Assembly (NCBI GenBank): GCA_937924495.1
Contig: CALDSS010000153.1
Span: 1 to 43,870 of the forward strand
Reading direction: 5' to 3'
From: an uncultured Saprospiraceae bacterium
Lineage (GTDB): Bacteria; Bacteroidota; Bacteroidia; Chitinophagales; Saprospiraceae
Length of the DNA stretch: 43,870 bases
Positions within the stretch are counted from its first letter, which is position 1. Every line of letters starts with the position of its first letter. This document shows positions 1 through 9,900 of this stretch, piece by piece. Made by a program: the position numbers and the translations under genes. The notes beneath the pieces were generated by a model. The model saw only the letters and a list, made by a program, of their open reading frames with translations. It searched no databases and was not told the DNA's origin.

Positions 1-3000
1 TTTTCTGCAATCTTCTTTTGTATTGTATTTTCGACTATCACTTTTTTTATTTTTGTTGGTATCGTTTTTTTCTGAATTTTTGGTTTCTCTAACACCGCTA
101 TTCCAGGCATATTTGGTTCACCAGAAAAAGAAGAATATGAAACCTCTTCAGCGTTCAAGCTGTTCAGTTCCCCCTTCAGCGGGTCAGGGGGCAGGCAATC
201 AAATATCCGCTTTCCACCTGGTCTTATTTTTTTGAAAAAACTTCGTTTCTTCTTTTTATCTACTTCCTTTTTTGGAAAGAGAAAAGAAACGTCCAAATCG
301 ACCCCATGACTTACTAATTGAGAAATCAATTCAAAAAGATTTTGTCTGTTTGACTTCCCCTTTCTATCTACTGGAACGACATGAAATTCCTTTCCATCCA
401 AAATGGAATTTATCCAACCAGAACAAGTTGCAGCGGCTCCTACTTCAATAAAAATACGAACACCTCTATCATGAACAGCTTTCACTGTTTTCGGAAAATC
501 TACCGTTTGACAACAAACTTTTGTTGAATTTTCCGCCAATACTTTTTCATCCAATTCCATGGTATCGAGTGTCATGGAAGAAAAGAATGGATACTTCGGT
601 TTTTCTAAAATTTTGAAAGAATGCATATCCAACAACCCATTCAATTCCTTTTTACAGAAATCATGATGAATTACATTTTGGAAAGGAATTTCGACACTTG
701 GCACACCGAGTGTTTCAGCAATTTGATAACAGATAGTTCTATCTCCAGAGATAACTACCTCATTCTCTGTATTGACAAAAGTGAGGTAAACTTGCTCCTG
801 ATTTTCGATAAGTTTTTCTACTTTTTCGCGAGGCGCTATCAAAACTAAACCCACCCATTTTTCTCTGGCTTCTTCAGAAGTGATTCCCCAATGTTCGGCC
901 AATAATTCTAATTTACCGGCAAACCTATTGGTAAAAATTGGAGAATTTTGGAAAACCAAAGTATTGTCAGGATGCCACACTTTGGCACCATAAATCATAC
1001 TGCTGCACTCGCCCATGCTATAGCCAAAAGCGAGATCAGGTTGGATTTTTAAATAGTTATCCAAGACATAAGTCCAAACTTTTGAACAAAACACCCCCGA
1101 ACTCATGAGCGCCAACACATCCTCATGGATAGCTGGGTCTGGGTCGTCTGCTTTTATCTTTTTTGGAAAAGCATAATCAGGAAAAACGAATCGATAAAAA
1201 TCTTTTACGGACTCGCTGTTCTCTGCATAAATTTGAGGGAAGAGTTGAAAAACTTCTTTATTGAGGCCGCTATATGAAGTCGCAGAACCTGGATATACAA
1301 AAGCAATTTCGCCCACCTCCGCCAGCGGGTTTGGTGTAAAATAACTTCCACCCGGAGTTTTTAAAGGCTTTAAATTTATGAACGATTTTGGTATCGAATT
1401 TTTGAAAAATCTGATTTCTCTTAATAAGTCAGATTGAGTGGTAGCTGAGATTACCAAGCAATAAGTCAGTTGATTTTCTTGATAATCTTGGTAAAAGTAA
1501 TTGGATAAATCCTTCAGTTTTTCTCCACTTAAAATTCTACTTTCAAGTGACTCAATTTTTCCAATCAACTCGTCTTCGCCCTCTCCTTTTATGAAAAATA
1601 AAGAAGGCGTATTTGTTAATAAGAAGGTTTGTTCCGACTTATTTTCAAAAGAATAAATCGACTCAGACAAACGAAGACTCATGCCTTCTGCACCATTTAC
1701 CATGGCCTGCCTACAGCCCTTCCCTTGATTCAAAATCCAGGGATGAGAATAGATTGGGAAGTAATAATTTTTGTCATAAAATGCATCGGTAGATGGTTCT
1801 TTCCAATTGGGCACTGTTGGTAAAAAACTGTAGTGCAAACAAATCGCAGTTTTGATCAAACTGGCCAAACCTGAAGCCGCACGGGTATTTCCAAAGTTTG
1901 ATTTTACACTTCCAATGGCAATTTTTTGATTCGGATTATTTTGGGTTAAATACTGAATTTCTTTTTCGTCTTCTGCCTTATTGCCCGATCCATTTATTTC
2001 CAAATAATCAATTCCATCAAAATTTAAACCTTCTCCTATTTCATCGATGATGGCATAGGTTTTCTCCGTTTTTGATTCTGACCTTTTCAAAACCACCGCG
2101 CCAGCTCCTTCTCCTATAAGTTGACCTGCATCGCTTTTATTGAAGGCAATACTTGGTTGCTCATTAGTATTGGTACCCGATTGTAAATTTCGATATAAAA
2201 CAGATTCCAAGCCTCCTGCGAAGTCAACAGCTCCGACCACCACTGCATCTACCTCGCCTTTTGAAAGCAAGTTTTGCGCAATTTCTAAAGCCTTAAATGC
2301 TGAATTATCACCTGCCGAAACTGTAAATGCTGGGCCAGAAAAATCCCATAATTGAGCAATACGACTTGCCATAATGTTCCCAACAAAACTGGTATGCTGA
2401 CTTGGCGTCTGTGCCCCATCTCGATAATAAACTGCGTTTCTCAGATTCGAACTTAACTTATCATTATTCAAGCCATTGAGTGCATCTGCTAATTGCCATT
2501 CCAAATCCCATCGCGCCAAATAATGATGAATGGTTGGTTCACTTTCCATTGCAATTAGGACTGCAACGTTTTGACCTTCTTCCAAACCTGCATCTTGAAT
2601 GGCATTGTCAGCAACTTTCAAAATTAACGCTTGCTGCGGCTCTAAAGTCTCGGCCTCAGCGGGTTGAATTTTATACCTTAATAGGTCGATTTCAAAATCT
2701 TCGATGTAACTCCCTTTTGGTGCTTTTCCATCCTTCAACCCAAACTTGGTTAGCAGTTCTTTATTCTCATCAAAACCTTTCCACCGCTCTTTTGGCAATT
2801 CTCGGAAATGTTGTTTTCCATAAAAAATAGAACTGTAGAAATCATCAATATTATCACAATCCCCAAAATGAATATCCATACCGATTATGGACATCGGTAG
2901 GAGTTCTATTCTACTCTCTGGGTTAAGTTTACTAAACCGTTGAGGTTTAGTAAACTTGGAATCATCAGCTCCTTTCACATAATTCTGAACCACCATGTGC

Positions 3001-4316
3001 GCATTAGTTCCTCCAAAGCCAAAGGAATTGATGGCCGCTTGAACATTGGCTCCATTCCATTTCGTTGGTGAAGAAATCATCTGACTTTCACCTATCCAAT
3101 CGTTGTCGGCATTTAAGCCTTTTTGTAAATTTATATTTGGTGGAATGATGCCCTTTTGCATCGACAAAATCACCTTATGCAAACCAGACATTGCAGCAGC
3201 GGTGAGCAAATGCCCCATGTTTGATTTTACAGATCCGAGGAGCGGTTTTGCATCATGCTGCTTAAAAAAATCTGCAATCGAATTCAGCTCTGTGGTATCC
3301 CCTAAAGGAGTCCCTGTGGCATGACATTCGAGATAAGAAGTATCTGATGGAGAAATATTATTTTCTGAATATGCTCTTTCAAAAGCTAATTTTTGACCCT
3401 CAGGATTGGGACTCAATAAAAATTTTCCTCGTCCATCATTCGATAAACCCGTTCCACAAATGACTGCTAAGATGTTATCGCCATCTCGCTCAGCATCAGC
3501 CAATCTTTTCAAAACCACCATACCTGCACCCTCTGAGGAAACCAATCCGCCTGAGTCTTTGTCTAGAGGAACAAACTTCGAATTTCCATCCGCATAGGCA
3601 TGAAAAATTGAAAAACCCATGTGGATGAATAATTGGTCAGAGCCACAAACGGCGCCGGCCAACATCATATCTGATTTACCAGTCGCCAATTCATCACAAG
3701 CCAACTTGATCGCATACAGTGAAGTGGCACATGCTGCGTCCAACGAATAATGAGTGGTTCCTAAACCCAACGCCTTTTTTACAATTTTGGAAGGCGCTTC
3801 ATCAAGGGTATTTGGATTATGGTATGGAAAATTTGAAGGTTTGATTTGAATCGAAGAATCGCCCAAATGATTTTGCAAAACTTTTTGAGCTGTTTCGGAA
3901 TAAATTTCCGACATCATTTTATGCGAAGTAGCTGTTGGAAAAGATAGCGTTCCTAAAATTACGCCACATTTTTCAAGGGCTGCCTCCTTATTTAAATAGC
4001 CGCTTTCGCGCAAAGATTCTTTCGCTACATGAAGACTCCACTGATATAATTTATCTTTCTGAGAAAGTTGGTTGGCTGGAATTTTAAATCCACTGGCATC
4101 AAACTGAAAATCGCGAATGTACCCTCCTCGCAAGGAATAACATTTGTCAACTACACCTTTAGATGGGTCATAAAAAAGATTCGGGTCTGCTCCAAAATCT
4201 TCTGCGTTGGAAAGGCTGGTGAGGTCTTTCCCTTCCATTAAATTTTTCCAAAATTCCTCTGAAGTAGAAGAACCTGGAAACAACCCAGATATGCCTATGA
4301 TTGCGTATTTGCTCAT
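1..4316 (-). CDS. PUFA-synthase-like polyketide synthase subunit, KS-CLF-AT (PfaC N-terminal/PfaB-like; partial, runs off left edge)
   Basis: Own reverse-strand translation from ATG at 4316 (MSKYAIIGISGLFPGSSTSEEFWKNL...); no in-frame stop found to position 3. KS motif DAACATS (~3721-3741), second KS-like domain with FTVSAGDNSAF replacing the active Cys (CLF, ~2295-2336), AT motif GYSMGECSS (~1000-1030). Absent from ORF track because no stop lies in the window. Confidence 0.9.
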   Translation of the reverse strand, partial: MSKYAIIGISGLFPGSSTSEEFWKNLMEGKDLTSLSNAEDFGADPNLFYDPSKGVVDKCYSLRGGYIRDFQFDASGFKIPANQLSQKDKLYQWSLHVAKESLRESGYLNKEAALEKCGVILGTLSFPTATSHKMMSEIYSETAQKVLQNHLGDSSIQIKPSNFPYHNPNTLDEAPSKIVKKALGLGTTHYSLDAACATSLYAIKLACDELATGKSDMMLAGAVCGSDQLFIHMGFSIFHAYADGNSKFVPLDKDSGGLVSSEGAGMVVLKRLADAERDGDNILAVICGTGLSNDGRGKFLLSPNPEGQKLAFERAYSENNISPSDTSYLECHATGTPLGDTTELNSIADFFKQHDAKPLLGSVKSNMGHLLTAAAMSGLHKVILSMQKGIIPPNINLQKGLNADNDWIGESQMISSPTKWNGANVQAAINSFGFGGTNAHMVVQNYVKGADDSKFTKPQRFSKLNPESRIELLPMSIIGMDIHFGDCDNIDDFYSSIFYGKQHFRELPKERWKGFDENKELLTKFGLKDGKAPKGSYIEDFEIDLLRYKIQPAEAETLEPQQALILKVADNAIQDAGLEEGQNVAVLIAMESEPTIHHYLARWDLEWQLADALNGLNNDKLSSNLRNAVYYRDGAQTPSQHTSFVGNIMASRIAQLWDFSGPAFTVSAGDNSAFKALEIAQNLLSKGEVDAVVVGAVDFAGGLESVLYRNLQSGTNTNEQPSIAFNKSDAGQLIGEGAGAVVLKRSESKTEKTYAIIDEIGEGLNFDGIDYLEINGSGNKAEDEKEIQYLTQNNPNQKIAIGSVKSNFGNTRAASGLASLIKTAICLHYSFLPTVPNWKEPSTDAFYDKNYYFPIYSHPWILNQGKGCRQAMVNGAEGMSLRLSESIYSFENKSEQTFLLTNTPSLFFIKGEGEDELIGKIESLESRILSGEKLKDLSNYFYQDYQENQLTYCLVISATTQSDLLREIRFFKNSIPKSFINLKPLKTPGGSYFTPNPLAEVGEIAFVYPGSATSYSGLNKEVFQLFPQIYAENSESVKDFYRFVFPDYAFPKKIKADDPDPAIHEDVLALMSSGVFCSKVWTYVLDNYLKIQPDLAFGYSMGECSSMIYGAKVWHPDNTLVFQNSPIFTNRFAGKLELLAEHWGITSEEAREKWVGLVLIAPREKVEKLIENQEQVYLTFVNTENEVVISGDRTICYQIAETLGVPSVEIPFQNVIHHDFCKKELNGLLDMHSFKILEKPKYPFFSSMTLDTMELDEKVLAENSTKVCCQTVDFPKTVKAVHDRGVRIFIEVGAAATCSGWINSILDGKEFHVVPVDRKGKSNRQNLFELISQLVSHGVDLDVSFLFPKKEVDKKKKRSFFKKIRPGGKRIFDCLPPDPLKGELNSLNAEEVSYSSFSGEPNMPGIAVLEKPKIQKKTIPTKIKKVIVENTIQKKIAE
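2925..2957. repeat. 14-bp perfect inverted repeat inside the KS-CLF linker coding region
   Basis: AAGTTTACTAAACC-GTTGA-GGTTTAGTAAACTT. Confidence 0.95.
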
Positions 4317-4392
4317 TCGTAAAACGAACCGTCAGTCCGTGAAATTTTGTGTTTTTAGTGTTGTTTTTTTCGGACTGGTAGTCCGAAATACG

Positions 4393-6876
4393 TTACCATT
4401 GAAGATCTTTAGAAATTGTCAAGGTCGCTCCTTCTGTTTGCATGAAGAGATTATTATCCTCATCAAAAACTCGACAGGTAGCTACCATTTTATAGTCATC
4501 TGCCTCCTCAACTTCTATGGTACAAAACAGTCTTTTTTCAAAAGGAATATTTTCGTAAAGTGTCACCGAACGGGTAGAGACTGGAAGTCCTTTGGCTCCG
4601 TCTTTAAACATTTTCACCCAAACCACTATTCCTTGATAGTGAATATCGCTATAGAATGGATTGACTTTTCTTGCACTAAATTGGCCTTGATCCTTATCGG
4701 GAACCACAGGCGAATTGCATTGCATAATCAATTGTTTCTCTGAGGCATCGAGTAGTTTTTCAATGCCTTGAAAATACTTGCCGTGAAACAAAGTTCCGTC
4801 TTGATATAGAATCGAACCATCGGTTGGTTCATATTTTCCACTATTGGTTGGATGAAATTTAGGTTTTGGAGGAATATTGTTTTTGTGTCGTATTGTTACC
4901 TTGGATTTGTAATGATAAGTCGGCAGTTTTCTCCCTTCGTCCTGACTTGAAACCACCACATTGAAGGTAATCTCATCTTCCGTTTTTTCCAACTCTTCTA
5001 CTTCCGAAAGGTAAATCTCTTTTTCATTACCATCAAAAACCAACCCTTTGAAAAGTTTGGTTTCAAAAACCCTGAAAATCTTATAATCTGGATAAAGGTT
5101 ATGACAAGTTTGTGCAGTCCAACTGATGGCATTGACCACAGGCATCACAGGTTTTCCTTGAATCACATGATGATGTAAAAAAGGGTTTTCTTCCAGTTTT
5201 ACTGTTCTAATTACTCGGTGATTTCTTTTCTCACCAATATAGCTACGAGCAGCAGGTAAAGTACCTCCAATGATGCATTGCGGTTCTTCAAAGTACTCCT
5301 GTCTCAATTCATTTACCAACAATGCTGGCCCTCCTTCACTATTGACCAACTCTACCCCATGCGCTTCGAACTGAGCTTTCAATTCGCCCGTCACCATACC
5401 GCTGTCCCATGCACCCCAATTGATGGCAGTTACATGTGTATTCGGATGATTGGTTTTGAAAAGGTGAGCAGCTTGGCTCAAAATTTCATTGGCAATAGCA
5501 TAATCTGATTGACCAATATTTCCATAAAAACCAGCAACAGATGAGAACAAAATCAGATGATCCAAATTATGAATATCAACTGATTGAAAGAGAGAGAGCA
5601 GTCCATCTAATTTTACAGAAAGTACGTTCTCAAAATCCGCTTCTGATTTATCTTGAATGTATTTATCAGCCAATCGCCCTGCGCCATGCATGGCTCCAGT
5701 GATTTTCCCAAGTTGTTTTTCTGCTGCTTTTAATTGAGTTGAAAAACTGGCAGCATTCGTTACATCACCTTTTATATAAATGGCTTGAGCGCCATGACTT
5801 TTCACTTTATTTAAAGTGTCTTCAATTTCTTTTTTGGCCGTGATATTTTTGAAAATTCGTCTGACTTCTTTCAAGTTTGGTTTCTCGCCACGAGCTTTCA
5901 TGTCTTCCATGATCAGACGTTTCAAATCACCCTCTGAAGAGAAATTTTCCGCGAAAGCGGGCACCTGATAATCGAAGTCTGAACGGCCGAGCAAAATGAA
6001 TTTGCATTGGAAACAACGCGCCATTTCTACCACACATTTGGCAGTTACTCCTTTTGCACCACCACTCACTAAAAACACCGAATCTGAAGAAACAGTGGTT
6101 TTAATTTGCTCATTATCAGTCAGTTGTACTTTTTTAGCAGTCGTCGTTTTTCGTCCTTCTTCCGAAAATGCAGTCTCAACATAAGTCAAATCAGCATCGT
6201 GAAATTCAGCAATCACTTGATCCGCAATCACTTCAACAGCTAACTCTGGTTGGATATCAACTGCTCGACAATAAACTGGCGACCATTCCAAATTCAAGCA
6301 TTTGATCAATCCTTTTAAACCACCACCAATGACAGAAATATTGCCTCTTTTGCCTTGCCCCAATTTACCATCGAGACGGGTGACCGACATAAATCCAACT
6401 CGTTGTTTTTCACCTAGTTCATTCAGTGAAAGTTTTAGGTGTTTTGCCAAAAAGAAAACTGCTTTTACAATTTCCCTTTCAGTCTTAAAATGTTGGACGA
6501 ATCGGCCACCCTGAAATTCGAAATGTGGATGGAGATGAATAAAACTACCAATCGCACCATGCTCTTTAGCAATTTCCTGTAAAGCTTCTCCAATTGCGAA
6601 ATCCGAAATTTCAGGTAAATCAAATGCGTTTACCTTGATTGGGTTGGGTACATTTGGCAAATTTAAAACAGCCACTTTTTGGTTATTGGCAGCAAGTTTT
6701 GAAAACACTTTTTGTGTTAATTTTGAACCATCATTGGTCAATAAAATACAATGTGTGAGCGGTATCTGAAATTCGTAAAAATCTGGTCGAGGAAGGTACT
6801 GCAAGGTCACTCTACTACGAGTAACACCATGGAAATCTCCAATTGGAACAGTTGTGTTCTGTTTTGGAGTTTCCAT
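4393..6876 (-). CDS. PUFA-synthase-like KR-DH protein (C-terminal half of a PfaA-type synthase as a separate polypeptide)
   Basis: PfaA-type KR motif VFLVSGGAKGVTAKCVVEMARCFQCKFILLGRSDF; YAIANE; C-terminal hot-dog/DH-like segment NPFLHHHVIQGKPVMPVVNAISW. Confidence 0.88.
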   Translation of the reverse strand: METPKQNTTVPIGDFHGVTRSRVTLQYLPRPDFYEFQIPLTHCILLTNDGSKLTQKVFSKLAANNQKVAVLNLPNVPNPIKVNAFDLPEISDFAIGEALQEIAKEHGAIGSFIHLHPHFEFQGGRFVQHFKTEREIVKAVFFLAKHLKLSLNELGEKQRVGFMSVTRLDGKLGQGKRGNISVIGGGLKGLIKCLNLEWSPVYCRAVDIQPELAVEVIADQVIAEFHDADLTYVETAFSEEGRKTTTAKKVQLTDNEQIKTTVSSDSVFLVSGGAKGVTAKCVVEMARCFQCKFILLGRSDFDYQVPAFAENFSSEGDLKRLIMEDMKARGEKPNLKEVRRIFKNITAKKEIEDTLNKVKSHGAQAIYIKGDVTNAASFSTQLKAAEKQLGKITGAMHGAGRLADKYIQDKSEADFENVLSVKLDGLLSLFQSVDIHNLDHLILFSSVAGFYGNIGQSDYAIANEILSQAAHLFKTNHPNTHVTAINWGAWDSGMVTGELKAQFEAHGVELVNSEGGPALLVNELRQEYFEEPQCIIGGTLPAARSYIGEKRNHRVIRTVKLEENPFLHHHVIQGKPVMPVVNAISWTAQTCHNLYPDYKIFRVFETKLFKGLVFDGNEKEIYLSEVEELEKTEDEITFNVVVSSQDEGRKLPTYHYKSKVTIRHKNNIPPKPKFHPTNSGKYEPTDGSILYQDGTLFHGKYFQGIEKLLDASEKQLIMQCNSPVVPDKDQGQFSARKVNPFYSDIHYQGIVVWVKMFKDGAKGLPVSTRSVTLYENIPFEKRLFCTIEVEEADDYKMVATCRVFDEDNNLFMQTEGATLTISKDLQW

Positions 6877-6926
6877 TGTAAACCTCTCTTCCTTCCGCGC
6901 AACAACCTGAGGTTCAGAAGCTACGC

Positions 6927-9900
6927 TTACCCCTTTTTTGAGCTAACGAAAGTTACAATTTCTCCCAAAGTTCTAAGCTCCGTCAGGTCATTTGGATTGA
7001 TGTCTGACATGGCTGGATATTGGCTAGTCAATGCTCCAAAAATTTCTACTCTTTTTATTGAATCAATTCCCAAATCCGCTTCCATATCCATTTCCAACTC
7101 AAGCATCTCGGCTGGGTAACCTGTCTTTTCTGATACTACTTCTAAAAGTGCCTTTTCCATCTCTGCTTGAGAAACGCCTCCTGAAGATGGTGCCGTTGCA
7201 GCTCCATTGGAAACAGCAGCAACTGGTTGACTCACAACAGGTTGTGGAGTTGAAACTGGTGCAGCGGCAACAGGTGCTGAACCCGCTTTTCCAGTTACAA
7301 AAGTTACAATTTCACCTAAGGTTCTTAACTCCGTCAAGTCATTAGGATTGATGTTAGACATCTCTGGATATTGTGCCGTTAGCGCTCCAAAGATTTCTAC
7401 TCTTTTAATGGAATCAATTCCTAAATCTGCTTCCATATCCATTTCCAACTCAAGCATCTCGGCTGGATAACCTGTCTTTTCTGATACTACCTCTAAAAGG
7501 ATTCCAGAAATTTTTCCAGCGTTCAATCCACCACCATTTGGAGCTGGAGTTGATACAACTGGAGGTGCAACTGGAGCCACTACTTTTTGCACCACTGGCG
7601 TGGCAACCGTCGAATGTCCATTGCTGTGGCCGTTTCCATTTCCATTGGAATGAATGATTGGCTGAATCACCTTTGGGGTGGTCACTACAGGAGTGGCAGC
7701 AACAGCAGCAGTTGCCATAACTGGAGCTGATTTTCCAGCCTCAATTTGGCCTGCAACAAGGTTGATTAATTGTTGTGCTTGAGCATTTTGCTCACTCATG
7801 AATCGTTCAAAAATCTCTAAGGATTTGTTTTGGTTTGCTTGGAACGACTGGAGCGTTTGTTGTAAAACTTGGAGTGCCTCTTTTGTCATTTCTTCTGAAT
7901 TTTGTTCTTGATTTTGAATTGGTACTTCTATAATTTTCTCCACGATTTTCTCTACTTCCACTATTTTTTCAACGGGTACGTTAACTATTTTTTCTACTAC
8001 TTGTGTTGCTGATTGCGATACTTTGAAACCATTGTTCAATACATCATCATAGGCTTTTAGCGTTTTCGGAGAAACGTAGTTACTGCCATTCAACTCAACA
8101 GTTAATTTTGTTTTTGGTGCTGGCAATGGTTGGATAGCCTTGTACGGATCAACATTTTTTAACGGAACACCCAAAACTTGCAATTGAACCACCGCTTGTC
8201 TGAACTGCAAATCACTATTCTTTTTTGCATTCGGATTTAGTGCAACTGCAACATAATCTTTTCCACTCAAAACGGATTTTACCAAATTAGTAAGCACCCC
8301 CTTTGGTCCAAACTCTACAAAGATGCGACCTCCATTTGCATGAATATTTTCTATCTGTTGTTTGAAAAAGACAGGTTTTAAAATCTGTTCTTTCAATAGA
8401 GATTTCACTTCATTTAAATTGGAAGGATATGGTTGTGCTGTACTATTTGCGTAAACTGGAATTTGTGGTTTATTAAATTTCAAACCATGAACAAAACTTG
8501 CAAATGGTTTTTGAGCATGTGCCACAAACTCGGTATGAAAAGCTGCTGAAACAGGTAACGGAATCACAGTCAAACCTGCTGCAACTAATTGATTTTGAGC
8601 ATTTTGTATCGCATCTGTTCCTCCTGCAATAATAATTTGTCTATCAGAATTTACGTTTGCAATTTTAACTCCTGCAATAGATTTGATTGCCGCTTGCACT
8701 TCATCAAAAGATGCTTTGACAGCAGCCATCGTTCCGGCATCACCGCCTGCTTCTTGTGCCATGGCATTACCACGCGTCTTTGCCAATTCGAGAAAAGTTG
8801 CATCGTCATAAACTCCTGCCGCCCAAAGCGCAGTTAGCTCTCCAAAACTGTGGCCAGCTACAAAATTTGGATTAAAGCCAGCTGATTTCAAAGTTTTGAA
8901 AAGCCCCATACTCATGGCTCCAATCGAAGGCTGAGCATTTTGGGTCTTGGTGAGTTCGACTTGCTGTTGTGCTCTTTCTTCTTTTGAAAAAACAGGGACT
9001 GGAAAAATCGTTTTTGTCAAATCTCCTGTTTTCGCGAAAGCGTCATAAATCGCTGGAAAAGTGTTGGCCAATGCCCCACCCATTCCAACATATTGTGAAC
9101 CTTGTCCCGAAAACAAGGCCACCAAATTGGTAGAACTATCGATGCTGCTTGCACGAAAATAGATTCCTTTTGGATGTTCCCATCCTGCTTGATTGGCTGC
9201 CAATTGTTGGGCTGCAATTTGGAAGTATTCAATTGCCTCTTCTTTCGTTTTTACAACAAACCCCAATCTTGGTTGACTGGTATTCAAATCAAGACTTCTT
9301 GAATTTTCAACTAATTTACCAAATTCCAAATCTCCGTTCTCACCAGAAAGCGTAGTCGGAATGGATTGACATTGTTTAATTAAAGTTGCAACCGATTCCT
9401 CTTGAAGCAAAACTGTTTTGTAGGGTTCGTGCAAGCGATAATTGCCTGATTTTTCACTACCATACTCTTCCATCGCAATGTGGATATTGATTCCACCAAA
9501 GCCAAAAGCACTTAAACTTGCTCTTCTTGGATACTCTGTTTTAAACCAAGGACGCGTTTCTGTATTAAGATAAAAAGGTGTGTTTTTAATATCAAACTTT
9601 GGATTTGGCGCTGCCACATTCAAGGTGGGTGGCAATACTTTGTGATGCAATGCCAAAGCAGCTTTTATCATCCCAGCCGCACCTGCAGCTGATTTAGTAT
9701 GACCAATCTGTGATTTTACAGAACCCAAAGCAATATGCTGATTTTCACCAGAGAAAACCATATTCATGGAGGTAAACTCGGTTGGGTCACCTGCTCCAGT
9801 GCCTGTTCCGTGCGCTTCAACAAGCCCAACGGTTGATGCTGGATAACCTGCATCTTCATAAGTGCGTCCCATCGCCAACGCTTGACCGCTTGGGCGTGGT

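Noticed and set aside
23-4743. Plus-strand ORFs (e.g. 621-848, 2480-2830, 4207-4743) opposite the KS-CLF-AT gene
   Set aside because: Antisense shadows of a continuous minus-strand coding frame with recognisable KS/CLF/AT motifs; translations have no protein-like signatures.
6881-6914. AACCTC/GAGGTT inverted pair in the PfaA-like/KR-DH gap as terminator
   Set aside because: Only 6 bp with a long loop and no U-tract.
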